Assembly (NCBI RefSeq): GCF_000090795.2
Contig: NW_003546684.1
Coordinates: 2,857 to 66,856 of the forward strand
Length of the DNA stretch: 64,000 bases
Reading direction: 5' to 3'
Source of the DNA: Amphimedon queenslandica
Lineage: Eukaryota; Porifera; Demospongiae; Haplosclerida; Niphatidae
Shown: positions 47,560-59,757 of the stretch, piece after piece
Numbering within the stretch: position 1 is the stretch's first letter
How the letters are laid out: each line of letters starts with the position of its first letter
Notes under the pieces: model-generated
What the model saw: the letters and a program-made list of their open reading frames with translations, nothing else
The model's database searches: none
Told to the model about the DNA's origin: nothing
Made by a program: the position numbers and the translations under genes

Positions 47560-47860
47560 TTTTATAAATGAAAGATAGGGACCATAACAATCAACAGGTC
47601 CTCCAGGTCTTAGCAAACAACTGGCTGCTGGAAGAGACTGTAGCAAATTTTGTGGGGGTAGAGACCAGATTAACTGTGACTTTGTAATCTCTGCAGATCC
47701 TAACATTCCCATCCCGCTTGATAACAGGAACAATAGGGGCTACCCAGTTGGAAAACTTGGCTGGATTAATCTCGTTAGCATTAACAAAGTCAGCAAATAG
47801 TGTGTAATTAATGGCACATGTTCTACTGTCAATGTCACCAAACTGGCCTCTTTGCATTGG
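47560..47860 (-). mobile_element. Ty3/gypsy-type LTR retrotransposon fossil (reverse transcriptase fragment)
   Basis: A short minus-strand segment contains WVAPIVPVIKRDGNVRICRDY, the conserved start of a gypsy-type reverse transcriptase domain. Only this fragment is recognisable. It is broken, no LTRs or other pol parts were seen, and it appears old. Confidence 0.8.
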
Positions 47861-49900
47861 TTTGACACCAGAATGCTATATTTATAGTTGCATTTTGCAC
47901 TACACAACTTTTCTAAAAGCACTGCAGCAATATCATACTATCATTATTCACTACTTACTCCTAGCACAAATCTACTGGTGGAATTCTGTAGTTTGTCCAT
48001 GAGTCACCTTAAGACTTACTGAGAACTGTCAAGTGTCTCAGCTGAGAAGCTCAGCAACAAAGCCCACTAAAGGATCTTGCAGGAATCCAGTAACACTTAA
48101 CACTGATATTGAAATAGCTTTTTACTGAAATCACAAGGTCTTGTTGTGAAGTTACAAATCTTGTGTAGTTATTTTAGAAACCATTTTGTTAGTTGTTGTT
48201 CTCGTACGACAAATCTTTTTTGCAAAAACTGAGATTTATTTGAGACTGTAATATGCTATTAGTTGCATGTTTACCTATCTTTGCCCTTGGAATAGTGATC
48301 CATAGAGTGTCCTTATTTTTAACTAATGCTTTCATCAAAGATATAAAAAGTGTTATAGGACAGCTTGCTGTCAGTTTTAAACCTGGCTTTTATTCTAAAA
48401 TTTGATGCCTGAAGTCAAATCCTTCAGTCTTAAGCAATGGCATAGCTCTGATATCATGCCGTACTTTGACTGAACCAAATCAATCCCCTTATTAACCTTT
48501 AGTATTGTTACTATTGCCTTCAAATATGTAAAAAAAATGTTTTATAATGTTAAACAGGAAGTAAATTTAGCTTTCTGTATGTGAATGAGACAGTCCTCCC
48601 TTGGTAACAAGTAGTGCAGATGGCATATTGATGCCCTTGTGTGCTCTATGGATTGTGGGCAAGAACCTGCCTTGACCATATGACAAACAAGGGGATAGGC
48701 CAAGCCCAGTCTAGTGTTTGCGAAGAAATAATGCGGGGTATCCTGCTGTCATAATTGACGGTCATAAGTAAGCTTGCGCCTTTGTGGAGACTGGGCTTGC
48801 TCATTTCTATTATACACCATGCAAGAAACTGTTGTTTTTAAAATGTCTTGTAAATCCAGGTGTACAATCTTATCAATGAAATTGGCTCGTCCATAATATT
48901 TCAACATGTATCAGTGTAATTTTTGCATTAAACTTTTCTGTAATAGTTTTCAGTGAGACATCATTTGTGTTTACTTTATCTCTTTTCCATCCTCTCTATC
49001 TAGTCTATGGGATAATTATGTGAAGTACAAGGATGGATAGCTAAGTGTCCTCGTCTGATCTGTTTAATTTGCTGAGGCAAAATGAAAGTGTAGTGTTTTT
49101 AAAAAAATTCTTTACCTGCTGTATGATTATTTATTCGTTTCACTCAATCTGTTTATTTTTATATTTATTTAATGAATGATTTTCCATGTTAAGTTTTTAT
49201 CTAATAGCACTATTGAAATGTGATAAATGGCAAGAGTCATCAAGAAAGACTTTCCACAAGCTGGGACTAACTTGAGAAGTGCTTCTTCAAGTCTAGGAGC
49301 ATTTAATGAATGTCAACAATGATACAAGAGGCTAACTAGCACTGTCATGTTCAACTACAGTTATTTATCATGAAGAGGAGTAGAATAAGCAATATATCAG
49401 ATACAATCAGTACATTATTTTTTATGAAGAGTTCGTCAGATAGTGAAAGTAGAAGCTTGTTTACTTGTACATATCTATGGCATATTGTAAATCTTAAAAA
49501 TAAAGATAAATTGCCGTGGGAGTGGATGTTTGGTTTTTAGAAAGTGGTCTCTTAAAAATTGATATTTTGTGACTCCTTATTAGTGACTATTATATTTAAG
49601 TGATAAACAAACTATGCTGATATTCTATGCACCTTTGCCAACAACACCTTTGATTTTTTTTACATTTTCTAATTACATATCTCTGCCATGTAAAGAGTTC
49701 AGCTGATTTTTGAGTTATGATTTCATAAAAAAATATTGTTATATATAGAAGAAGCAGCATTTTACAAATAATTTTTTATCTTCACATTAGAATAATACTG
49801 ATTGTAATTCTGTTATTTTCCCAATGTTTTCATGTTGTCACTAACTCTTTTAGTGTTGTTATATATGCTAGCAATGATGATTCTGATCAGTGTGTTTTCA
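47861..49900. other. Long stretch with no supported gene
   Basis: Mostly AT-rich. Near 49626-49740 the blocks TTTTTACATTTTCTAATTACAT and GTAAAGAGTTCAGCTGATTT weakly resemble the 187-bp intronic repeat, so a decayed copy may be present. Confidence 0.4.
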
Positions 49901-49929
49901 AAACAGAAAGAATACATTATTTGCAACTC

Positions 49930-51160
49930 AATGTTGTAGCAGTCAATATCTAGATTCAGTTCAATTTCTCATCTTAATGATATTTCAACAGCTTCTTTTA
50001 TCATTGAAAATTGTACAACTGATGTTGATTTAGTAGTTGGGGGTCAAGATGAAACGGTGTACATGAGACCTATATATCCTGGTCAAAATGTATGATTACC
50101 ACTTGATGCGAAAGACTCATACAGGCCAAATGTCTTCCACTATGCAATGGTATAACTTTTACAATTGGAATTTAAAATTTAACACAATTTCTTGGAAGCT
50201 ATCACCAAAAAGTATCAATCATATTCTTCTGGAGGGTCAACCTTGTACCTCAGTTAATGTTACAATGCTCAAATTTGACAACTCAACCTACCTTGTAAAT
50301 GCTAAGCTAACAATATCTTCACATTATATTGCACCTGCATTTACCATTAATTTTAAAAGCTATCAAATTGTCCCATTGATGTGTCTCTTCTATGTTCAGA
50401 CACAAACTTTTCTATTGCTACCATTGATCAACCTAACCTTTGTTGGCTTCGATTAATTACATTTCCGAGCAACACAGCTGCAATTGGGGCAGCAAAAGTG
50501 TGTTATTTATACTGTAAAGACACTTTTAAATCTTATACCATTGTTGTTGTTAATAGTACAGATGTTACTATGGCAAATCTTAACATTCCAGATGATAGCT
50601 ACTCACTGTGCCTTGATAACAGAAAGGAACCCGTATGTTCACAGAGTTCTCGTGGCTAGGGTGTAGTATTTGGATCAAATGAATGCAAGCAATGCAGGAA
50701 CTGGTGGTTGTTTACCATAGTAATATATACAGCTAGTGGTCCTGTGTTTATTTGGTTGTTATATACCCTGAAGCTGGCAATATCTTCTGGTACTATTAAT
50801 GGCATTATACTTTGTGTTCAAATGTTTCAGGTAATTGATACTTGATTGTCAGGTTATTATTACTTAGACACAGCATTGAATGTGCTTGTAGCTTTCAAGC
50901 TCACATACCCCCAATGTCTTTACAATAGCATGACCAAGGTGTTGAAATCTGGTTTTAGCATTTTATATCCAGTTTATCTTACTACAATATTAGTTGTACT
51001 GATTGTGTTAAGTTGTTATTCAGTGAGAATCTCAAGCAGAATCTCTGGTTCATCAGTACAAGTACTGGGCACTGTAGTACATCTTTCATTTTCAAACTTG
51101 CTAATATCAATAATGGATGTATTCACATCATTGATATATTCACTGGTGAGAAAATTTATA
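49930..51160 (+). pseudogene. Decayed paralogue of the beta-helix/multi-membrane-span protein
   Basis: In order and in several frames it shows pieces like those of the intact gene at 51924: the ectodomain end with PIYPGQN (compare HIYPGQSLKF), the Cys-rich junction CLDNRKEPVC (compare CVDNRGHRMC), ECKQCRNWW before a first helix, and a membrane block SILYPVYLTTILVVLIVLS. There are at least three frame breaks or stops, and the sequence ends where a copy of the 187-bp repeat begins. It is not functional as a whole. Confidence 0.8.
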
Positions 51161-51194
51161 ATTTTTAAATGTATATGTTATGCTGTGTAATTTA

Positions 51195-51425
51195 CTAAAT
51201 AGATTGTTCATAAATTTTTAAAATTGCTCTGAAATTGACTGTACTATATAGTACATTGTCATCAGCCAAATTTCACCAAAAAGACTAGAGAGAATTATCA
51301 ATTTTAATAACTTCTTCTCATATATATGAATTTATAAAGTTGCTCCTAAAGCTAAATGCTTATCAGCTCATGAAGCATGCTTTTAGCTCACTTAGAATCC
51401 TTTGAGGGAAACCCTGAGTTTATTT
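51195..51425 (+). repeat. Diverged copy of the ~187-bp repeat
   Basis: It contains CTGTACTATATAGTACA, a remnant of the palindrome, then CATCAGCCAAATTTCACCAA, and ends with ATCAGCTCATGAAGCATGC and TAGCTCACTTAG, the same tail as in EI24 intron 9. Confidence 0.8.
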
Positions 51426-51923
51426 GTAAACACTGATTATATATGTTTTGTTTAATTTAACAAGATTTATGTTAAAAAAACCTTTCAATACAGGGCATGT
51501 GTTGACTCTCACAGTAAACAACATGTTCCAATTGTTCACAGTTAACACATTGCAGTGTTATGGCATTATGCACTGTCAACCATGACTAAATTAAAGCCAC
51601 AAATATTGACTCAAAGCCGCAAATATTGACTCATGAAAAGCAACTACATATTGGGCTCATGAAAACAAACCACTATACAGTGTGTTTTAGTATTATCTAC
51701 TAATTAGCCAATTATTAGATTTCCTTTGCTAATTAAATTAAGTTGTTTATTGTCAGACATGTCTGATTAAGGAAATAGGCTAAGCCTAATTTTGTTGACA
51801 TTATTATCCTTCCAGCAGCAACAAACATAAACTTGTCTATAATCAAGAGTGGATAATTATTTCTCTACTCTTGCTATGATATATATATACACTGCATACA
51901 AAAATGTGCCAGTCAGTCAAAAC
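51426..51923. promoter_or_regulatory. Upstream region of the beta-helix membrane gene
   Basis: AT-rich, without a coding signal. No specific promoter element can be assigned. An in-frame upstream Met at 51849 would add 25 residues before the signal peptide and is disfavoured. Confidence 0.35.
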
Positions 51924-54900
51924 ATGATCATGCCTCTCCTGTTCGTAGTTATTCTCTTATTCTTCAGTAGCTCCTACAGTGTCTCCTCTCAACAGTATTA
52001 TGTGTCTGATAACTGCAGTTCAATTACTCATACACCTTGTGATTCTTTATCAGTATATGCTGGGAATATGTCTCAATATAACAACACCATCTTCTACTTC
52101 ATTGGAATTACTAATATTAAATATTACAAAGTTTTCATGACTGCAGTAGAGAATGTCACTCTACATGGACTTGATCAATCTCCTGTTATTCAGTGCAGGA
52201 CCAAAAAGGAATCTACTAGAACTATGTATAGCATTTCAGTATCTAACAGTGATTATGTCATTTTTTCTAACATATCATTTATTGATTGTTCAGTGGAGAT
52301 TATTTCATCCAACAATATTACAATGACTAACTCTCTCTTTGCATCACCCTCTGACATATCATATTTAAGTACAATTAATGCTTTTGGTTTTAAAGTGTTG
52401 TCATCAGTTTTCACTGGAGGCTATTTTGTTTACATTCAGTATTACCCTCTTCCAGAATGTAACAATAAATTACTCCATTACTCATTGATTCTGACTAATG
52501 TTGTCTTTACTGGCAGTGGTATGGAACTAGCCATGGAACATGGTACCTCATACAATTTATCGGTCATCTTTGAGCATGTTCATTCTAATCGTTATGTAAG
52601 TTTATTAATCTGTGAGAGTATTTTTCACTTTTCCATCAACAAATCATCATTTTATGATATTACTAATGATATTGGCTTTTCCATTGAGTTTGATGAAAAT
52701 TTATACTATCCAACTGATTGCACATATCCTGGTATTCAATTAATTTCTACTCTTGTAATTAAAGACAGTCTATTTTACTGTAATTCATATGGACTGAAGA
52801 TAAGTGGTCACAAGTACTTGCCAGGATCAATGAACTACCACATTATTATTAATTCATGTATGATTTATGACAATTATAAAGAAGGTTTATTCATTGATGG
52901 AACTATTTTGAGATTGACCCAAATCGATATCATAGGTACTGACCTTATTGGGAATAAGGGAAATAAAGTAATCAACTGTGATGCTATTAGCCTTAGTAAT
53001 GTTAATGTTGCTAACAGTCACTCAACAGGATTGACACTTCGAAGAGCATTAGTAACAATTAAGAATAATTTAATATTTACAAACAATACTGGAATAGTAG
53101 GAGGAGGATTAGCAATAAATGATTCGTCACAATTAACATTAACAGCATCAGCTTACTTAATGTTTATTGATAATCATGCTTCTTATAAAGGTGGAGGGAT
53201 CTATGTTGAAGAGTCATCAAATAGTGACATAAAATTGATGATACCAAATAGACCTCTTACATTAATAAATAATAGTGCTGGACTGGAGGGTGGTGATATG
53301 TATGGATTCCATATAGCTACATTTAAACCACTGAAATTGACAAACCCAAACATTACTTCAACAAGTGACGCAGCAGTAATTTGTTTATGCGATCCTCATG
53401 ATATCAATGTTGCTAAAAAATGTTTACCTTATAATGCAAGGAAGCCACACATTTATCCAGGACAGTCATTAAAATTTCACGTGGCTTTGTTTGGTTCAAG
53501 TTACTTTGGATTACCAACTCCCACAGATGGTACAGTGAAAATATATAACTCCTTCAATGTGGTCAATCAAATTGTATATATTCCCAATACTTGTTCATTG
53601 ATTGAACATACACCTAAACGGATTCAAGCAGGAAAACAAAGTTACCTGACACTTGAATCTTCATTCCATGACATTACTTTTAATTTCATTGTTAATGAGT
53701 GTCCCATTGGCTTCAGTACAAGCAGTTCACAAGGTTTCTGTGCTTGCAGTCAAAGTGTTTCAAGAGAGAATGTGACATGTGATATAAGGAGCCTAAGCAT
53801 TACACACAATGGTCTGCTGTGGATTGGAACATATACCAGTACACCTTTGAGTGCTAATGCAAGCAATCCTAATGCATGCATTATCAATGAGGAATGCCTC
53901 CTGTATTGTTCTCCTAGTCCAGTCACCTTTCAGTTGAATGACACTGATACTCAATGTGTGGATAATAGAGGACACAGAATGTGTGGATCATGTAGAGAGG
54001 GATACAGTCTGCTAATGGGATCAAGCAAGTGTGGCCATTGTCACAATAATTACATCATAGTAATAGCTTGGATTGCTCTGTTTGCGGTCATGGGTGTACT
54101 ACTTGTGGTTCTAATGATCGCTCTCAATTTAACAGTATCAGTGGGTACACTCAATGGTCTATTATTTTATGCCAACATTGTCAAGTTATGTGAGCCAGTC
54201 TTCTTAAAGAAAGGAGCATTACCAGTCTTGACCCAAGTGGTATCATGGATTAATTTAGACTTTGGGTTTGAGATATGTTTTTACATTGGTATGGACAGTT
54301 ATGCTAAACAATGGCTCCAGTTTGCTTTCCCTCTCTACTTGTGGATCATTATTGTCATCATTATACAATTGTGTCGGAGATATGGCAAGATATCAAGACT
54401 GATGGGATCTAATGCTGTTCCTGTTTTGTCTACACTTACATTTCTCTCATATACAAAACTAGTACGTACCATTGTTATTGTACTACACAAGCGTGAGGTA
54501 ACTCTTCACTGTACAAATGAGTCAGTAAGATCAGTTAGTTTATGGTATGAGGATCCTAATATTGAATATGCCAAAGGAAAGCATGCTGGACTATTTGGAT
54601 TTGCCCTATTGGTGTCTGTTTTATTTGTCATACCATACACACTGTTCCTTTTATGTCATCCAGTGCTTGAGAAGCATTTGTCACATTTTAAACTGTTTAA
54701 GAGCTGGAGTCGTTTCAAGCCTATTATTGATGCTTATAGTGGTCCAATGAAAGACGGTTATCGGTTTTGGCCTGGTCTACTGCTAGTGGCTAGGATACCT
54801 GTACTTTTAACTGTCACATTTTTGAAGAATGAATCTTGTTTCTTTTTATTGGCAGTAACAGCTATGATTCTCTCCCTTAGTTTTATTTTTGGTGGTGTGT

Positions 54901-55268
54901 ACAGAAAAAAGTTAAACAACATCATAGAATTTTGGTTCCTATTAAACTTGTGCATAATGTCTTCTTTGTCTATAGCCTTTACTGATGACAGGAAAGTATT
55001 GATCTGGTACAATATTTGTTTATCTGTTTTTATTTTTAGTTTTCTTTTGATAGTTGCTTATCACATTCACCTGCAGTCATCGCATAGGAAATGTTATGAT
55101 GCTCTAATTAGGAAGTTATTCAAAAAACATGATGACAATGACGAACCTCTTTTAGATGTAACTGAATCACATAAAACTGTTGATCAGCAAAGGAGAGAAA
55201 TTGTACCAAGTTCTACTGATGTTAGTCTTCGTACTAGTCGTGAATCAGTTGTAAATTTATATTCTTAA
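51924..55268 (+). CDS. Intronless cell-surface protein: Pmp-like beta-helix ectodomain plus 8-9 membrane helices
   Basis: I start at MIMPLLFVVILLFFSSSYS, a good signal peptide. About 1,114 residues follow in one exon. Residues to about 600 look like a right-handed beta-helix, with short hydrophobic turns (NVTLHGLD, NITMTNSLF) and signatures like chlamydial polymorphic outer-membrane repeats (FTNNTGIVGGGLAI, FIDNHASYKGGGIY). A Cys-rich stalk follows (CIINEECLLYC to CGSCREGYSLLMGSSKCGHC). Then come 8-9 hydrophobic segments, from IVIAWIALFAVMGVLLVVLM to YNICLSVFIFSFLLIVAYHI, and a cytosolic tail (EPLLDVTESHKTVDQQRRE). Many N-glycosylation sequons are present. Such proteins form expanded families in sponges, as I recall. 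A sensory, adhesion or immune role is only inference. The intronless form contrasts with every other plus-strand gene here. Confidence 0.85.
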   Translation: MIMPLLFVVILLFFSSSYSVSSQQYYVSDNCSSITHTPCDSLSVYAGNMSQYNNTIFYFIGITNIKYYKVFMTAVENVTLHGLDQSPVIQCRTKKESTRTMYSISVSNSDYVIFSNISFIDCSVEIISSNNITMTNSLFASPSDISYLSTINAFGFKVLSSVFTGGYFVYIQYYPLPECNNKLLHYSLILTNVVFTGSGMELAMEHGTSYNLSVIFEHVHSNRYVSLLICESIFHFSINKSSFYDITNDIGFSIEFDENLYYPTDCTYPGIQLISTLVIKDSLFYCNSYGLKISGHKYLPGSMNYHIIINSCMIYDNYKEGLFIDGTILRLTQIDIIGTDLIGNKGNKVINCDAISLSNVNVANSHSTGLTLRRALVTIKNNLIFTNNTGIVGGGLAINDSSQLTLTASAYLMFIDNHASYKGGGIYVEESSNSDIKLMIPNRPLTLINNSAGLEGGDMYGFHIATFKPLKLTNPNITSTSDAAVICLCDPHDINVAKKCLPYNARKPHIYPGQSLKFHVALFGSSYFGLPTPTDGTVKIYNSFNVVNQIVYIPNTCSLIEHTPKRIQAGKQSYLTLESSFHDITFNFIVNECPIGFSTSSSQGFCACSQSVSRENVTCDIRSLSITHNGLLWIGTYTSTPLSANASNPNACIINEECLLYCSPSPVTFQLNDTDTQCVDNRGHRMCGSCREGYSLLMGSSKCGHCHNNYIIVIAWIALFAVMGVLLVVLMIALNLTVSVGTLNGLLFYANIVKLCEPVFLKKGALPVLTQVVSWINLDFGFEICFYIGMDSYAKQWLQFAFPLYLWIIIVIIIQLCRRYGKISRLMGSNAVPVLSTLTFLSYTKLVRTIVIVLHKREVTLHCTNESVRSVSLWYEDPNIEYAKGKHAGLFGFALLVSVLFVIPYTLFLLCHPVLEKHLSHFKLFKSWSRFKPIIDAYSGPMKDGYRFWPGLLLVARIPVLLTVTFLKNESCFFLLAVTAMILSLSFIFGGVYRKKLNNIIEFWFLLNLCIMSSLSIAFTDDRKVLIWYNICLSVFIFSFLLIVAYHIHLQSSHRKCYDALIRKLFKKHDDNDEPLLDVTESHKTVDQQRREIVPSSTDVSLRTSRESVVNLYS

Positions 55269-57300
55269 TTTTGGCCACTTTTTAATAGCAGACTATTATG
55301 GTATTAATCGATTCGTTTCATAACTATACTAATTATTAATTGTACCTGTTTTATGTCTCTCTATACATTAATTAAGTGAAATTATTTAAATAGACTGAAG
55401 TGAAAAGTGGACAAGGAGAGGTTATAGTCAAATAATCTCCCACCTATGATCAATGACTACAGGCAGAAGGGTCTGGGCAGTGAAACTAGTATTCTATTTA
55501 GTATACCTTGAACTTAGTTGCTTTCTTTGACATATTTTTTTTGCACAACTCTCTATTTTTGTTCTACTTTCAGTTTTTGTGGGTTTCCCCAATTTTCTCC
55601 ATCTCTTTTTCCCATTATTATTATTGCTATTACTACTATTCTTACTATTATTATTATAGTATTATAAAATTCTTAAATTTCCCATAAACAAGTAACTTGG
55701 CGAATTTCATTTCATTACTAGTTATACCACTTCTGCTTTGTATCCTTCATACTAATCATGATCCCAAGAACCAGTTTCATTTAGCAGCACAAAAATCCTA
55801 GTAATAATAATTATTATTATTATGCAAGTATTAAAGTACAATACAAATGTACAGGTAGATTAATTTTACATCTATGTTAAGCTACTAAAAATATTTTAAG
55901 TAAAATGGCCAAAACTATGGCTAACTGTCTTTCATGAAATATGATGCAAAAGCCCTCATGTAAATTTTCCACCAGGCGATTCTAATTACAATTACTACTC
56001 TATGAGCATTTTATTGAGGACTTTACTTTTAATTTATCTTTTTAACGTCAGCATCATCTTTACATTTTACATAAATTACATAATCAAGACTTGAATGCAA
56101 TACAATAATTCAATCAAAAGTTCAACTCTCTCATGTTCTATTTTCATTACTAATAAAAATTTTCATTCATCTAGCTAGGAAAAATTTTGTTGGGAGAAAT
56201 TTCATTTGAAATTGTACAGGTGTGACAAACAGTACCATACTAATGGCTACATGTACATGTATCTGAATTTAATTACATATTGTCACAAGCTGTGTAGGGA
56301 ATGTGCTTATGGCTTCAAAGGCAGAAACAAAGTTAAATAATGTACATGTATTACTTTTTTGTGGTTAAAAAAAATATAGTCACAAACTTGTGCCTGTACA
56401 CTGTATAAATAGCATTTTCTCCTCTCTCTTACAAATTGTAGTTGGAACAAAGTCAGCCAATGTCTCCACCTCATTCAGGGTAACTTGAAAACTACTGTAC
56501 CGATTGTAGGCCAGTACTGATGATACTTAATCTATTAAAAATAAATAAAAATATTATAAGTAAAATAAAATATAATCTGGTCTCCTCTTTTTCTTTTTTA
56601 TGTGTATATAGTATTTATGTACGCATGCTTGTCATAACGTTTATTACAGTATAAGGTGTGATGCTCAGATAGTACTCACAAAAGGATATTACATGTACAG
56701 GTAGTTGACAAGCTCCTATTCCTTACATAGTATAGGGAAATAATTACAGTATTAAAGAACTATTTGTAGTGCAAATGGTTTTTAATGCTGTAATTACTAA
56801 GTTAGAAAATATTCTCAATGCACAGCAATACTCCTTTGTCTCCCTTCAATCTTTCTTTACATATCATCTTTATTATTATTATTATTATTATTAATAAGAA
56901 AGAAAAGGGCAACAAAAAGAGAGGAAATATATAGAAAGGAGGAGAGGGAGAATCCGAGAGAAAGACAAAAAGAAAACAAAAATAAACAAAAGTTAAATAG
57001 ACCCATCCACCTCAGGGGGGAGGAGAGGAGATCTGCAGAGCCTATAATAATAATAATAATAATTATTATTATTGTTATTATTACTATAACTTAACAACAC
57101 ACAAAAACAATTAACATAGACGGGGAGAAAACAAAATCAAAATAGTGTTGAGGGGTCTAACTCCAAAAATTGAAGTAGCCATGAAGAACAAACAAAGTAA
57201 GAGAAGAGAAACAAAGAAAATTAAAAAAACAACACACAAATTAGTAATAATATAAAATAACTAATGAAGACAGGACAACAAGGGCAAAGGAAATGAAAGG
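55269..57300. other. Non-coding sequence with simple repeats
   Basis: No gene is supported. TTA/ATT microsatellites lie near 55612-55662, 56868-56893 and 57042-57085, and AG-rich tracts near 56895-57000. Confidence 0.5.
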
Positions 57301-58930
57301 TACATGGGTTTGCTGAATCAAAGTTCTGTGTAAAGTGATTCCAGAGGAATATACAGCTTGGATTTGATAGTAACTAGAGATTCAGTAAGTTCAATTTCAG
57401 GTAATTTGTTCGACAGCCTCACAATCCTGTTAAAATAGGAGTGATGTGACTTAGAAGTACAACAGTAGATGTGCTTGAGTTTATGAGAGGCTGATGACCT
57501 TGTGGCGGAATCATTGAAGGAGACAAATTCCAGTATGGACATGTTGTCAGATGGGAACTTGAGTGACTTTTAAAACACAAACATAATGTCAAGCAGCTTA
57601 AGCCAGTACATCAATGGGAACAGGGAGAGCTGTACCCATCTATCTCTGTATGAAGACAAAGAATCACCTAACACATACTGTCGCGTAGCCGAGAGGTTGA
57701 CTGCGTTCTTTTAAAAATTGAAATTATCTTGTCAAAAATGGCAACTCTCTACTTTCTCTCTACTCTCACATATATATATCCATACATGTAGAATGTTCTA
57801 GAATGAGAGAAAAGCATGGTAGCATGTCTAGTGTCCAATCAGATTGGAGTACAATGTGTGAAGTGATAATTATGTGTGAGACATTAATTAGTTAACAGTC
57901 CTGGGCAAGCATACAGCAGCCTCTATTGCTTCATCACACATACTACAATGCTCTATGCTGTACTCTTTTTAGCAATAAGATATGCTTCTTTAATTGAGGA
58001 CGCCACAACTGGGAGGCACAACAAAATTTAGATTATACCATAGATAGGTACAGCTGTTTTTTAACAGCACAGTTGAGAGAGGTAGAGAAAGTCCGACAAA
58101 TTAAATTAAGATAATTGTAGGCTTTGGAGAAAATGGAGTCATAATGACTGACCCATGATACATCACCACAAACCATTACGCCAAGGTCACAATGACATAG
58201 AGGAACAGAGATTTGATCACTGTCCACACAGTAAACCAGAGAGCTACAGTCATTAAAGAAGAATCTTATGAGGGTACACTTACGTGGGCTGATGAACAGA
58301 AAATTCGAATGAGTCCATGAGACCAATGCATTTATGTCAGACTGGAGCGACAAAGAATCAGATGGGCTACAGATAACACTCTGAAGTTTAGAATCATCTG
58401 CAAATAACAGCATAGACGAGTGTGAGATACATGTTGGAAGATATTAACAAAAAATGAGAAAAAGAAGTGGGCCCAGTATACTACCTTGCCGCACTACTGA
58501 CCTGACGGGAAGTATGTCAGAGGAGTAGCCATCAATACTAACAAGGTGATATCTTTTTGATAAGTACCATCGGAACCACCTCCACAGAGACCCGTGAGAC
58601 CCAATCAAATGCCTTTTTAAAGTCAAAATAGACCATGTCAGTAGGCAAACCACAATCACAATGGCTCATTACTTTATCAAAGGAGAGCAGTAGATCTAAC
58701 TGGGATACCAAGGAATGATTAGCCAGAAAGCCTAATTGACTATGACATTAGGAGGATCAGACAAATGAGATTACTTTTTTGTATACAATTGATTCTAGGA
58801 CCTTTGATAGAATGCTCAGAAGACAGATTGGTCTATAATATAATTTTCAACATCACAGGGATCACCAGATTCAAAGATTAACACAATCTTATGGATCTTC
58901 CACTCATCAGGAAGGCAGCCATACTATAAA
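57300..58930 (-). mobile_element. Dead non-LTR retrotransposon (LINE), 5'-truncated
   Basis: Minus-strand pieces carry LINE reverse-transcriptase motifs: a VYFDFKKAFD-type catalytic loop (near 58630), RWYLSKRYHLVSIDG, VRQGSILGPLLFLIF, LLFADDSKLQS and, at the 3' end, SYFNRIVRLSNKLPE followed by SLVTIKSKLYIPLE. The 3' piece (57542-57318) is separated from the rest by about 490 bp of unrelated AT-rich sequence. Several frame breaks are evident. The motif set fits the Jockey/CR1 group. Confidence 0.82.
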
Positions 58931-59757
58931 CACTATGAAAACATATTCTTTCAGGATAACAAAAAGCTGGCACATTGTATTCTCAGTATATTGCTACAAA
59001 AAGTATGTGTTACATTGAATTCATGAAGTGTCTAGAGAGCAGGTACCAGTTCTCTTCAGAACCTTGCTTCCAAAACCGGCAGGGGGCTTCACTCCTTATA
59101 GGGGCAAGGTCCTGCATAGGAGAAATGAGTATACATGTAGATCTAGATACAAAAATTGGCTATGATTTGGCAGCAGGGTTGTGGTAGCACAGTTGGGAAG
59201 CTAAAGGGCAAGCTGCATCAGATGTGAGTGTAGGATGCTATCTATTTAAATCTACCTTGTTGAAATCTGACATAATGGCTGATTTAGTATTTTTACTTCT
59301 TTTAGTTATTAATTTTTCTACATTTTATTTGGCTCAGGATTCCCTAGATAGAGTTCCCAAGGTTGATTTTATCTAGTCCCCTAATTATTTTAGGAGTCCC
59401 AAAGGTTTGTATATAGGGTTCACGTGAGTCCATGATAAAAAATAAGTTCCATTTTGCATCAATGGACATGTGCACAAGGTTGTTATATGGAGGAATACAA
59501 AATACAGGCCTCTTGAAGCACTTTGCAAAGGAAACCATTAGCCACAGCCATAAGTCTCCAGGAATTATAAGTTTGCGCAGCTTACAAGTAAACCATTATG
59601 AATGGTGTATTATTACTAAATCAAGAACTTTATGAATAACTAGAGCTAACATAGAAAGAACTACTACAAACATTTAAAGTTTTGGAAACTCTATAGCTAT
59701 TAAGTATGCAGCAATGAAAATGAAAAAGATTAACACAACAAAGTTAATGAAATTCAG
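58931..59757. other. No supported gene
   Basis: Short frames only. A plus-strand frame at 58975-59187 has no motif. Confidence 0.45.

Noticed and set aside
57679-57710. GTCGCGTAGCCGAGAGGTTG resembles the 5' arm and A box of tRNA-Leu or tRNA-Ser
   Set aside because: No B box, anticodon arm or acceptor closure follows. It may be a trace of a tRNA-derived SINE inserted in the LINE, but that cannot be supported.
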